Position numbers and translations under genes: made by a program. A stretch of DNA of 7,694 nt from DATKKG01 sp964475215 (GTDB taxonomy: Archaea; Thermoproteota; Nitrososphaeria; Conexivisphaerales; DTJL01), in contig CAYYVT010000017.1 of NCBI GenBank assembly GCA_964475215.1, positions 1-7,694 on the forward strand, read 5' to 3'. Within the stretch, counting starts at the first letter, position 1; the number at the start of each line of letters is the position of its first letter. Shown one piece after another: positions 1 to 6,348 of the stretch. The notes below the pieces were generated by a model. That model was not told the DNA's origin and made no database searches. It saw only the letters and a program-made list of their open reading frames with translations.

Positions 1-291
1 CCCCGGCAGCCCTTCTGAAACCGAGCCCGTCGACCAGCTCACGGACAACACGCCCTGACGAAGGCCAAGGGTCGCATCGGCCACTTCGGCAGGAAACTGT
101 AGCACGACGCTGGAGTTGTCCCCCATTTGGTTCAAGAGTGCGGCAACACCGTCAAGGAGACGCGCGGCCGAGGTGGATTCGGCACTGGAGGAGACCCCTG
201 ATAGGCTGGAATCGAAGCTGGCGATTGAAGCTAGTGAGAGGAGAGCGACCACCCAGAAGCCAAGACCTCCCTCCAAGACCTTAGAAGACAA
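1..291 (-). CDS. Secreted or pilin-like protein, 3' end cut by window edge
   Basis: No known family is recognised. Reading the minus strand from the TTG at 291 gives an uninterrupted frame to the window edge (97 codons); a second in-frame TTG at 276 gives 92. The longer start reads MSSKVLEGG before a hydrophobic stretch (LGFWVVALLSLASIAS), which fits a signal or pilin N-terminus; the shorter start drops the only lysine. A soluble part follows, with a short helix-like run (AARLLDGVAALL) and an alternating hydrophobic pattern (SSVVLQFP, GVLSVSWS) typical of beta-rich pilin heads. The pattern can be lined up with the protein just upstream (292-648), so the two look like tandem paralogues. The frame is the same as that of the upstream gene, and TTG 291 directly follows its TGA, which suggests coupled translation. 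A readthrough fusion is the alternative, but the new hydrophobic N-terminus argues for a separate gene. The start codon is uncertain. Confidence 0.6.
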   Translation of the reverse strand, partial: MSSKVLEGGLGFWVVALLSLASIASFDSSLSGVSSSAESTSAARLLDGVAALLNQMGDNSSVVLQFPAEVADATLGLRQGVLSVSWSTGSVSEGLPG

Positions 292-648
292 TCAGCACCA
301 CCATTCAAGGACTCCGCCGACATTAGCCACCGAGACGTTATCCTCTCCGGTGAAGACCAGGATTTGAGGGAGCGACTCCCCGGCCAGCGCCGTCTGAAAG
401 GTGACGCCCCCTCCGCTGCATGACACAGAGTCCGCCGCTATGTCCACATTTGTCTGGAATGGGGAGTAGAGGGATACCGTGACTGGCGCTGAACCTGACG
501 CCTCTTCCAGCGCCGCAGATGCGAGGAGGACGCATGCTTCCTTGTCAAAGAGCTCGGACTGGGCTGCGATCCCTGATATCGCTCCAGGAGTCGAGGCTGC
601 GAGGACTATGATGAGAGATACAAGGCCGGAGACAAGGGCCTTGGCCAC
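292..648 (-). CDS. Small secreted or pilin-like protein, 118 aa
   Basis: The frame opens with GTG at 648 just three sense codons after an in-frame stop, so the start is tightly limited. The first residues carry one lysine and then a hydrophobic segment at about 4-27 (SGLVSLIIVLAAST), as in a signal peptide or an archaeal prepilin. The remaining ~90 residues are small, Ser/Ala/Val-rich and acidic, with strand-like runs (PVTVSLYSP, GGVTFQTAL, ILVFTG) and three cysteines (EACV, VSCSG and the terminal Cys). There is no Glu at the usual pilin position 5, so it may be a minor pilin-like subunit or simply an anchored surface protein. It lies divergently from the pilus ATPase gene and shares its promoter region, which makes a role in the same surface structure plausible. 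A TATA-like box on this strand lies about 43 bp upstream of the GTG, implying a leader of about 18 nt that contains GGTGG as a weak ribosome site. No homologue is recognised with certainty. Confidence 0.7.
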   Translation of the reverse strand: MAKALVSGLVSLIIVLAASTPGAISGIAAQSELFDKEACVLLASAALEEASGSAPVTVSLYSPFQTNVDIAADSVSCSGGGVTFQTALAGESLPQILVFTGEDNVSVANVGGVLEWWC

Positions 649-683
649 AATCTGCGTTCAAACCACCAGCCATCGAGCCTGAA

Positions 684-698
684 GGTCTATTTAAGAAA
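684..698. promoter_or_regulatory. Bidirectional TATA-like promoter between divergent pilus genes
   Basis: The motif TATTTAAG at 688-695 reads as a TATA box on the plus strand and as CTTAAATA on the minus strand. Its centre is about 25.5 bp before the ATG at 717, the normal archaeal TATA-to-start distance, so the ATPase mRNA is probably leaderless. On the minus strand the same centre predicts a transcript start near 666, 18 nt before the GTG at 648. A purine-rich CGAAG upstream of the box on the minus strand could serve as a BRE. Sequence and spacing are seen directly; use in both directions is inferred. Confidence 0.6.
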
Positions 699-716
699 CT
701 TCGAGCTCGCCAAGGG

Positions 717-2219
717 ATGAACGGGTTCCTGAGGCGAAACAAGTCAGCGCCCAGAGAGGAAACCATACGGATAGAGCTTCCTTCACAGGTTCCCCCGTAT
801 CCCCTTCTCGACACCTATGAGGTCAAGCCTTACGAGGTCAGGATCTCCGACATAGCTGGGAAGCACTATTATTCAGCCGCGCTTTCGAGCGAGGCCACAT
901 CGCAGTTGGAGAGGGCGTCGAAAGTCCTTCAGGTCTTGGAAACAGAGCAATGGACGCCCCCCGTAAAGCCGGCGAACCTCGGAGACCTCCTCTTCCAATT
1001 GAAAGCGAGGCTAGCGCCTGCGCTCGCCTCGGAAGCTGTGTCCTCCGCCCTAGAGATGTCGGAGGTCCTGGCCTATCAATTCGTCGGCCTGCCAAGCATG
1101 TTCCCTTTCTTCAAGGATGACCTTGTGGACGAGCTTTACTTGGATTCTCCGCACTCGACGCTTTATCTTGACCATAGAAAGCTCGGCCGCTGTGACACCT
1201 TCGTGTTCATGTCTAATAGAGAGCTCAAGGCGCTCGAAACTCATCTCGAGATGTTCTGCGGCGAGTCTCCGTCGCTAGAGCGACCTACGATAAAGGGAGA
1301 GCTGCAGATAGCCGGCCTAAGGCTCAGGGTCGGGATCGACACCCCACCACTTTCTCTGAACGGAGAATCGGTCCACATCAGGAAGTTGGGAGCCAAGCCA
1401 TTTACCCTTCCCCAACTGGTGCTGGACGGCACACTCGGCCTAGAGGAGGCCGCCTTTCTGGGGGCCTGTCTCGTCGGGTCAGTGAACATAACCATCGTGG
1501 GTCCTTCGGGATCAGGCAAGACCAGCCTCCTGAACGCCCTCGATATTGCGGCCCCGCCGGACTATCGTCGAATCTACATTGAAGATGCAGTAGAAAGCCT
1601 CGACCTTGCCGCTCTCGGAGTTCACCAGACCAAGCTCCGAGTTCCACCCCTGGAGTCGGAGCTCGACGGCGGGGCGATGAAGAGCCTGGAGGTTTTGAAG
1701 TCGTTGCACAAGACCCCAGATTTGCTCGTCCTGGGAGAGATCCAAAGCGAAGGCCACAGCAGGGCCCTCTTTCAGGCGTTGTCATCGGGGATCAAGGGAC
1801 TGCAGACCTATCATGCGTCGGGGCCAGAGCAAGCGGTGAGGCGCTGGACCCAGCTCCACGGCATCGCCCCCGTCCAGCTCGCCGATCTGGGTGTCATAGT
1901 GACGATGATTCGTCCGAGCTCCCTCTCTTCGAAGCGATACGTCATTCGAGTCAGCCAAGTGAGCTGCAGTGGAGACGTCCAAGACGTCTACTCCACGGCC
2001 CCTCCCTTCGAGGGCCCTAGAAGGGCGATGGAGATATCCTCCACTAAGGCATCTCTCGAATGTGATTCAGTCCGCGGGAGCGGCTGGTTCGCGGAGACCT
2101 ATTCAAGTTGCCTAAGAAGACTGCAGAAAGCTATCGACCTAGGCGCCACGGATGTCCCGGGCTTCATCGGCACCTACTGGGACCGAAGCGAGATGAACCA
2201 GCATGGCATCAACAGTTGA
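717..2219 (+). CDS. Type IV filament assembly ATPase (FlaI/TadA/GspE superfamily)
   Basis: This cytoplasmic hexameric ATPase would power assembly of an archaeal type IV pilus or related filament through the platform proteins encoded just downstream. The 500 residues show the family motifs in order: the sequence VHIRKLG before the core, a Walker A loop GPSGSGKTS at 262-270 with Lys268, an Asp box with IED at 288-290, a Walker B DLLVLGE at 335-341 with Glu341, and a His box LQTYHAS at 362-368. The N-terminal ~200 residues correspond to the variable N-terminal domain. A tail of about 85 residues after residue 415 has no recognised motif. The Walker B form LGEIQSE departs from the commoner GE(V/I)RG(E/D). 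The ATG sits about 26 bp after a TATA-like box with no ribosome site, so the start is likely leaderless. The last 17 bp overlap the next gene. Whether it belongs to an adhesive, Tad-like or DNA-uptake pilus cannot be told from this protein alone. Confidence 0.9.
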   Translation: MNGFLRRNKSAPREETIRIELPSQVPPYPLLDTYEVKPYEVRISDIAGKHYYSAALSSEATSQLERASKVLQVLETEQWTPPVKPANLGDLLFQLKARLAPALASEAVSSALEMSEVLAYQFVGLPSMFPFFKDDLVDELYLDSPHSTLYLDHRKLGRCDTFVFMSNRELKALETHLEMFCGESPSLERPTIKGELQIAGLRLRVGIDTPPLSLNGESVHIRKLGAKPFTLPQLVLDGTLGLEEAAFLGACLVGSVNITIVGPSGSGKTSLLNALDIAAPPDYRRIYIEDAVESLDLAALGVHQTKLRVPPLESELDGGAMKSLEVLKSLHKTPDLLVLGEIQSEGHSRALFQALSSGIKGLQTYHASGPEQAVRRWTQLHGIAPVQLADLGVIVTMIRPSSLSSKRYVIRVSQVSCSGDVQDVYSTAPPFEGPRRAMEISSTKASLECDSVRGSGWFAETYSSCLRRLQKAIDLGATDVPGFIGTYWDRSEMNQHGINS

Positions 2220-2862
2220 GTCGACTGGTTCACAAATCTGCGTCATGGTTGCAGTCGACGCCGTCGCCTTGACCGCGGCCGTCCTCGGTATCTCCGTCAT
2301 AACTCCCATTCCAACGGTGATGCTGAACTTGGCCATAATATTGTACTTTAACAAGCCCAAGGCGGGAGAGATGGTCTCTGAGATGAAATCCCTCCCGGCG
2401 CTGGCAGCGGCATGTGCCATCGTGATGGAAGTATCGGGATCGAGGATCAAGCTCATGGACCTCCTATCCTCATCGTCCAACAGCCATGTCGCGCCGCCCT
2501 TCCGGAGGGCAACGGCTTCCTGTTATCGGGGAAGGGCCGTCGATGATGTCGTCAGGGAGGCATCCGCGGGGCTTCCTTTCAGCGGAATCAAGCAAGGCCT
2601 GATGAGCCTCGAAATCGGGGGGAAAACGGACTCCATCGGAGGCCAGGCGGCGACGTCGGGCCTCGATCTTGACCGATACTACACCTCCGCCATTGGGACC
2701 CTTGAGACAAGGCTCTCCGTGGTTCAGGGGATTGGCTTCTTCCTCCCCATGCTGGTCCTCATCTCCTTTTCCAGGTTTCTCGCTGGACCGTTTGACGCCC
2801 TTGCCACATGCTCTCTCTCGTTTTCATCTCTCAGGTTCGTGGTCGCGATGGCGGTGCGCTGA
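2203..2862 (+). CDS. Pilus platform membrane protein, first half (TadB/FlaJ-like)
   Basis: The 219-residue protein has two predicted membrane segments near 12-34 and 35-50, a cytoplasmic helical region at about 60-170, and two more hydrophobic segments near 172-195 and 197-216. The cytoplasmic part follows the layout of a T2SSF domain: an Ala-rich helix with a small-residue turn (VMEVSGSRIK) and a second helical stretch (RGRAVDDVVREA). Archaeal FlaJ/TadC-type platforms usually carry two such domains in one chain of about 450-600 residues; here there is only one, and the second appears in the next gene. The product probably sits in the membrane and couples the ATPase to pilin insertion. The gene begins at an ATG inside the ATPase gene (17-bp overlap) and ends 4 bp before the next ATG, so it is certainly part of the operon. 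Identification rests on layout and context, because sequence identity in this family is low. Confidence 0.7.
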   Translation: MASTVESTGSQICVMVAVDAVALTAAVLGISVITPIPTVMLNLAIILYFNKPKAGEMVSEMKSLPALAAACAIVMEVSGSRIKLMDLLSSSSNSHVAPPFRRATASCYRGRAVDDVVREASAGLPFSGIKQGLMSLEIGGKTDSIGGQAATSGLDLDRYYTSAIGTLETRLSVVQGIGFFLPMLVLISFSRFLAGPFDALATCSLSFSSLRFVVAMAVR

Positions 2863-2866
2863 TCGG

Positions 2867-3538
2867 ATGGACTACCTTCGCCTCATCCTATTGATCGGGT
2901 CGATCTCATGTGCAGCTACGTGGCTGGCCAGGCGAAGGAGGCCACTTCCAGAGGATTCCCTTTGGCGTTCGAGACTTGTCTCTGAGCTTATCGCAGGGAG
3001 GGGTGTATCCTCCGCTTTACTTGCGGAAAGCGGCAAGGATACGAAGCAGGAACTTCACAGGGCATGTCGAGGACTCCCCTTCGAGGCACCCGAAGGTGCG
3101 GATTCAGGGTCACTCCTGCTGAAGGCCGCCCTGGAGGCAAGAGGAGCCTCCTTGAAGAAGACAGAGGAAGCGGTGTCAAAGGTCAGGGCGGTCCTACAGA
3201 CGTTTGAAGAAGACGAGGCTCGGCTCCAGGAGATGGCGTCGGCGGCTGCCTTTAGGAGCCTCATTCTGTCGGCAGTCCTATGCTTTCTGACGCCTTTCCT
3301 CGTCGAGATGCTGCCCCTTCTCGGCGCCATCCAAGGAGCGGGCTTCACCATCTCCTCCGGAGGCCCGTTAACCATGTACATGGGCGTTTCACTAGCCCTC
3401 GTCTCCTCCCATTTCATGTCCTCTGCCGCCTCGCAAGCAGATCGAGGCCAGGATTGGGGCAGGATGGCGGCGTTCATGGCCATCCTCTTCATCTCCACCT
3501 CGGCCGCATCCCTACTTCCCCTTGTCGGCTCGATCTGA
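2867..3538 (+). CDS. Pilus platform membrane protein, second half (TadC/FlaJ-like)
   Basis: The 223-residue protein starts with a membrane segment (3-21) followed by a run of arginines (RRRR at 22-25), which should keep the next part in the cytoplasm. Residues 30-125 are helical and charged, with a T2SSF-like arrangement, and lead into hydrophobic segments near 131-155, 166-186 and 200-220. The region around LTPFLVEMLP resembles the membrane entry after a T2SSF domain. The frame is open for 66 codons before this ATG, but that stretch lies inside the preceding gene and its translation is Pro/Ser/Arg-rich and unlike a membrane protein, so the ATG at 2867, 4 bp after the previous stop, is chosen. 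With its neighbour it would form a two-subunit platform comparable to the bacterial TadB/TadC pair. A split by frameshift of one ancestral gene is the alternative. Confidence 0.65.
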   Translation: MDYLRLILLIGSISCAATWLARRRRPLPEDSLWRSRLVSELIAGRGVSSALLAESGKDTKQELHRACRGLPFEAPEGADSGSLLLKAALEARGASLKKTEEAVSKVRAVLQTFEEDEARLQEMASAAAFRSLILSAVLCFLTPFLVEMLPLLGAIQGAGFTISSGGPLTMYMGVSLALVSSHFMSSAASQADRGQDWGRMAAFMAILFISTSAASLLPLVGSI

Positions 3539-3542
3539 AGGT

Positions 3543-3550
3543 CGTTAAAT
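3543..3550 (+). promoter_or_regulatory. Possible internal TATA-like element before the pilin gene
   Basis: The short AT-rich stretch CGTTAAAT lies in the 46-bp gap between the second platform gene and the TTG-initiated pilin gene. A transcript started from it would begin about 10-15 nt before the TTG at 3585. A separate promoter would make sense because the main pilin is needed in far more copies than the ATPase. The match is short and unproven. Confidence 0.25.
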
Positions 3551-3584
3551 CCTGTAGGCGGCTGGGAGTCGGGTCCTATCCTCC

Positions 3585-3770
3585 TTGGACAAGAGAGGCG
3601 TACAGCTGGTCGAAGAGGCTCTTCTACTCGTCGTCGCCATCATCACCCTTTCGCTTTTGGTGTCCGGAATAGAAGGGGTCCTGACGAAGGCGGGCACGTT
3701 CACGGGCTCCGTATGGAACGACATCTCAAGCGCGCTCAATGACCTCTTTGGATTCCTCTGGCACTGGTGA
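3585..3770 (+). CDS. Small Flp-like type IV prepilin with class III-type signal
   Basis: The 61-residue product begins MDKRG and continues VQLVEEALLLVVAIITLSLL. Cleavage after Gly5, preceded by Lys-Arg, would leave a mature chain starting Val-Gln with Glu at position 5, the residue typical of type IV pilins, inside the hydrophobic polymerisation helix. A prepilin peptidase of the PibD/EppA kind would be expected to process it; none is encoded here. After the hydrophobic helix (about 6-34 of the precursor) comes a short amphipathic tail ending in aromatic residues (FGFLWHW). The size matches bacterial Flp pilins, which are almost only a helix. The TTG is the only usable start, because an in-frame TAG lies 30 bp upstream with no ATG or GTG between. 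No clear ribosome site is visible. It sits between the platform and HerA genes and is the best candidate for the major filament subunit. Confidence 0.75.
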   Translation: MDKRGVQLVEEALLLVVAIITLSLLVSGIEGVLTKAGTFTGSVWNDISSALNDLFGFLWHW

Positions 3771-3783
3771 AGGGATCCATCCA

Positions 3784-5466
3784 ATGAACCTCAACTTCGG
3801 ACGCGGCGGCAAAAGGGATATCCGCCTTGAGCGGGGGAGATACTTGATCCTGTCCGATGGCGCAAGAGCACGTTGCCTCGGCTTCGTCAGGGTGAATGCG
3901 GTGGATGAAGAGCATGAGGGCTTCAGGCGGGGGGAGGAGTACGGAGACGCCCTCTACCACGCCAGGGTGAAGAGCTTCTACGCGGGGTTGTACAAGACCG
4001 GAACGCCGTTCGTGTACATGGTCATCGCGCAGCCCATAGACGGCGACTTCTTTCAATATGAATTCATAATCGGGACTTGGGTCAGCTGCGGAGAGGACCA
4101 GATCGGAGAAGCCCTTGTCAGGCTGGAACAGCAGTGGCAGGTCCTTAACACGGCGATAACGGTCGCCAACCCCCGATGCCTGCCGCACAGAGTCGAGAAG
4201 GCGGAACTGCGCCGCTTGGCGGACAACTTCATGTTCGCTGGCCATCATCTAGCGGAGAAGGCTCCGCTTGATGACCTCACACCCTTCCTGCCCATCAGCA
4301 TGGGATCGGTGGGGAGCAGCAAGTCAGCCATCCCTCCCGAGTTCCATGTGCCATCTCGACAGGAAACCCACGCGGGGGGAATCTCTCTGGGGACGGTGAT
4401 ATCGGGGGGCGTGAAGAAGCAGCCGTTCAACCTCGACACCGAAGATATCGGGCATCATGTCTGCATCCTGGGGATGACCGGATCTGGAAAGACGACTACG
4501 GCCATGGTCATGGCCAAGAGGTTGTGGGAGAAGGAGGTTCCCTTCATGGTCCTAGACACCCACAACGAGTACGCTGCATTCGCCGGGCAGACGGGGGCCG
4601 CTGTGGTTGCGCCAGGAAAGGATGAATTCATCCTCAATCCGCTCGATCCGGCGGGCTCGAAGGACATCTCCGAGCACGCGGCCCTCGTGACCGACATCTT
4701 CTCCGACATCTATCGTTTCACACACCCTCAGGCCTTCCTCTTCAGAGGTGCAGTTCTCAAGGTCCTCAGCGAGCCGGAGAAGGCCGCCGGGTTCAAACAT
4801 GACATCAGCGGACTCGTCGAGGCCATAGAATCGTATCCGATCAAATCGGCCTACGATAACGAAACCAAGCTCGCCCTGCTAAGACGCCTCATTCCGTTGA
4901 CGGAGGGTCAGGGCGGAAGGTCCCTCTGTGGCAAGAGCACGCTCGACGTCCCGGAGCTCCTCTCAAGGCCCGCAGTGGTGGAGCTGGGTCACTTTCGCGA
5001 CGCTGAGACCCGTTCGATCTTCTCTAGCTTCCTCCTCAAGACCATCTACGACTACAGGCTGGGCCAGAAGCAGGCCAGCCTCAGGCACGTCCTACTCGTT
5101 GAAGAGGCCAGGACCGTCGTGCCAGCTCGTCGATCCGACGACCCCCCACAGGTGAGCGAGAAGCTCTCAGCAGAGCTGAGGAAGTTCGGGGAGGCCGTCG
5201 TCTACATCGCCCAGTTCCCGTCGCAGATCTCGTTTGAGGCAATGAAGAACACGGGGGTGAAGATCTGCCATCGAATCTCCTGGGTGAGCGATACGAAGCT
5301 CATGGGCGATGTGATGAACCTCAACCCCGAACAGATGAAGTACCTCTCGAGCCTTTCCGTGGGGGAGGCAATCGTCTGCGTTTCAAGGCTGCAGGACAGC
5401 GTCCTCGCCGCGGTCAATGCAGAAGAAGTGCTCGGAGAGGCCACCAAGGCAATCCGTACGACCTGA
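3784..5466 (+). CDS. HerA/DUF87-family ATPase (VirB4/CedB-like), pilus-linked
   Basis: This 560-residue P-loop ATPase belongs to the HerA/FtsK group, whose members are hexameric DNA or protein translocases. The Walker A loop is GMTGSGKTTT from 230 with Lys236. It is followed by a strand and acidic turn VLDTHNEY, the usual HerA form. Walker B is HVLLVEEAR at 435-443 with the Glu440-Glu441 pair. A sensor-like YIAQFP segment has Gln at 477, and a HRISWVSD stretch follows. The first ~200 residues form a separate mixed domain (ARVKSFYAGLYKTGTPFVYM) reminiscent of the N-terminal parts of VirB4-type and archaeal conjugation-like ATPases. No membrane segment is evident. An in-frame ATG at 3739 would add 15 residues but lies inside the pilin gene and adds low-complexity sequence, so 3784 is preferred; GGTGA at 3766-3770 may serve it. 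Its place at the end of the pilus operon suggests work with the pilus. There is no NurA nuclease gene beside it, which argues against the HerA-NurA repair pair. Confidence 0.85.
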   Translation: MNLNFGRGGKRDIRLERGRYLILSDGARARCLGFVRVNAVDEEHEGFRRGEEYGDALYHARVKSFYAGLYKTGTPFVYMVIAQPIDGDFFQYEFIIGTWVSCGEDQIGEALVRLEQQWQVLNTAITVANPRCLPHRVEKAELRRLADNFMFAGHHLAEKAPLDDLTPFLPISMGSVGSSKSAIPPEFHVPSRQETHAGGISLGTVISGGVKKQPFNLDTEDIGHHVCILGMTGSGKTTTAMVMAKRLWEKEVPFMVLDTHNEYAAFAGQTGAAVVAPGKDEFILNPLDPAGSKDISEHAALVTDIFSDIYRFTHPQAFLFRGAVLKVLSEPEKAAGFKHDISGLVEAIESYPIKSAYDNETKLALLRRLIPLTEGQGGRSLCGKSTLDVPELLSRPAVVELGHFRDAETRSIFSSFLLKTIYDYRLGQKQASLRHVLLVEEARTVVPARRSDDPPQVSEKLSAELRKFGEAVVYIAQFPSQISFEAMKNTGVKICHRISWVSDTKLMGDVMNLNPEQMKYLSSLSVGEAIVCVSRLQDSVLAAVNAEEVLGEATKAIRTT

Positions 5467-5488
5467 CTTGTGGAGCGTTGTCGGCGAC

Positions 5489-6052
5489 TCATATCATGAA
5501 CCGGACGAGATCCTCAGGTCCGCCGACTAGGCTGAGCCAGTCGACCACTCCGACCCTGAAGGCCCCCCTCCGGAGCGTCGGGAGAACCTCCCCTAGGACT
5601 TGGGCTGCTTCCTTGCCGGTCGAGTCCACCTCTCTCACCTTCTTGCCGTAGCTCTGGAGGGCCGCCTCCAGACACGAGTCGAGGAACTCCGCCGTCAAGT
5701 TCTCCTTCTTCTTTTTCTCATCGTAGCCTCGTTCCTCATACCTCCTGGCTAGGATGAGCGGATTGCATCTGAGGACGATAACGTAGTCCATGAGGCCTGT
5801 GGGGATGGACTCGGCCAAGTACACTCCTGCGACGACGTAGCCCCCCTTTGGAAGAATCCTCGCCGCCACCCTCCTAAGGGCTTCTGAATCCAGGAGAGGC
5901 TCCCCTCCCACTCCTGGGACAAGGTATCCCCCACTCTTCGCGACCTCGTTCAGGCTGAGGAAGGGCAGCCCGAGCTCCTTTGTGAGGGCAAGGCCAAGGG
6001 TCCTCTTGCCCGTCGCAGGGCTGCCGGTGATCCCGATGCGGAGTTGCCTCAC
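5489..6052 (-). CDS. Adenylate kinase 6 / Fap7-type nucleotide kinase
   Basis: AK6/Fap7 proteins are small P-loop nucleotide kinases; in eukaryotes and archaea they also act in maturation of the small ribosomal subunit. The 187 residues show a Walker A loop GSPATGKRT at 10-18 with Lys16, the phrase GYVVAG at 71-76, the conserved DYVIVLRCNP at 89-98, the lid-like RRYEERGY at 103-110, KKENLTAE at 115-122, and VDSTGK at 142-147. These are in the order and spacing of the family. Arg17 replaces the usual Thr or Ser right after the P-loop lysine, a small oddity. A tail of about 25 residues (from RVGVVDWLS) extends beyond the family core. The start is GTG at 6052, which fits a TATA-like box centred 26 bp upstream and no ribosome site, hence a leaderless mRNA. 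It ends 22 bp from the convergent HerA gene, with no obvious terminator between them. Confidence 0.85.
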   Translation of the reverse strand: MRQLRIGITGSPATGKRTLGLALTKELGLPFLSLNEVAKSGGYLVPGVGGEPLLDSEALRRVAARILPKGGYVVAGVYLAESIPTGLMDYVIVLRCNPLILARRYEERGYDEKKKKENLTAEFLDSCLEAALQSYGKKVREVDSTGKEAAQVLGEVLPTLRRGAFRVGVVDWLSLVGGPEDLVRFMI

Positions 6053-6074
6053 TGTCGCCTGCTATTCGCCTGCC

Positions 6075-6082
6075 AATTTAAG
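6075..6082 (-). promoter_or_regulatory. TATA-like box for the AK6/Fap7 gene
   Basis: On the minus strand the sequence is CTTAAATT, centred at about 6078.5, which is 26.5 bp from the first base of the GTG start at 6052. The distance matches that of the 37-codon gene promoter and predicts a leaderless transcript. Confidence 0.55.
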
Positions 6083-6122
6083 CGTTCAACAAGAAGGTTC
6101 ATCACGTCGACGGGGGCCAAGA

Positions 6123-6134
6123 TGAGGCGCCTCA
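6123..6134. repeat. Perfect 12-bp palindrome TGAGGCGCCTCA
   Basis: This fully symmetrical 12-mer lies about 40 bp upstream of the AK6/Fap7 TATA-like box, in the gap after the 37-codon gene. It could bind a dimeric regulator or be a chance GC-rich palindrome. A second GC-rich hairpin (GGCCC-ATGG-GGGCC at 6152-6165) lies nearby, about 10 bp beyond the stop codon of the 37-codon gene, and is followed on the minus strand by ATTT, so it might end that transcript. Confidence 0.35.
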
Positions 6135-6175
6135 CAGCTTCGGTGTAAATGGGCCCATGGGGGCCACGTTGCGGT

Positions 6176-6289
6176 TCAGTCGGAGCACGCTATCTTATAA
6201 CCGCAATTGGGACAGAGGTCTTCGCAGCGTACTTCTTTCATCTCCTTGCCGCAGATGGGACAGACCTTGGTCTCCATAGCAAATGCCAT
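6176..6289 (-). CDS. 37-residue double CPxCG zinc-ribbon micro-protein
   Basis: The product is only 37 residues but strongly patterned. Cysteines fall at 10, 13, 22, 26, 29 and 35, with CPICG at 10-14 and CPNCGY at 26-31. The two CPxC knuckles can bind one zinc ion as in a zinc ribbon; Cys22 and Cys35 are extra. Very small zinc-ribbon proteins of this type are common in archaea, mostly without known function; binding to nucleic acid or to a partner protein is the usual guess. The ATG at 6289 lies 26.5 bp after the centre of the TATA-like box CATATATG, giving a leaderless mRNA; a second ATG at 6277 would shorten the protein by four residues and keep all cysteines. The periodic cysteines and matching promoter make chance unlikely. 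A diverged paralogue lies 100 bp upstream (6390-6494). Confidence 0.75.
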   Translation of the reverse strand: MAFAMETKVCPICGKEMKEVRCEDLCPNCGYKIACSD

Positions 6290-6311
6290 GTGGTCGTCTG
6301 AACCTATTGAA

Positions 6312-6319
6312 CATATATG
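6312..6319 (-). promoter_or_regulatory. TATA box for the 37-codon zinc-ribbon gene
   Basis: CATATATG is a symmetrical TATA-like box inside an AT-rich stretch, with its centre 26.5 bp from the first base of the ATG at 6289. This is the strongest TATA match in the window and supports leaderless expression. Because the box is symmetrical, transcription in the other direction cannot be excluded. Confidence 0.6.
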
Positions 6320-6348
6320 AAAATCTATCAGTAGAGGTGTACGAAATC

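Noticed and set aside
116..367. Plus-strand frame of 83 codons
   Set aside because: Its translation is Arg/Thr/Pro-rich without domain features, and it lies opposite the two tandem pilin-like frames, which have convincing hydrophobic N-termini.
3739..3783. Upstream ATG extending the HerA-like protein by 15 residues
   Set aside because: It starts inside the pilin gene and adds low-complexity residues; the ATG at 3784 follows the pilin stop closely.
6049..6135. Minus-strand frame of 28 codons (GTG start, ends NSRRQ) whose TGA overlaps the GTG of the AK6/Fap7 gene as GTGA
   Set aside because: The overlap looks like translational coupling, but the frame has no promoter or ribosome site, and the well-spaced TATA box of the kinase lies inside it. 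Chance is more likely.
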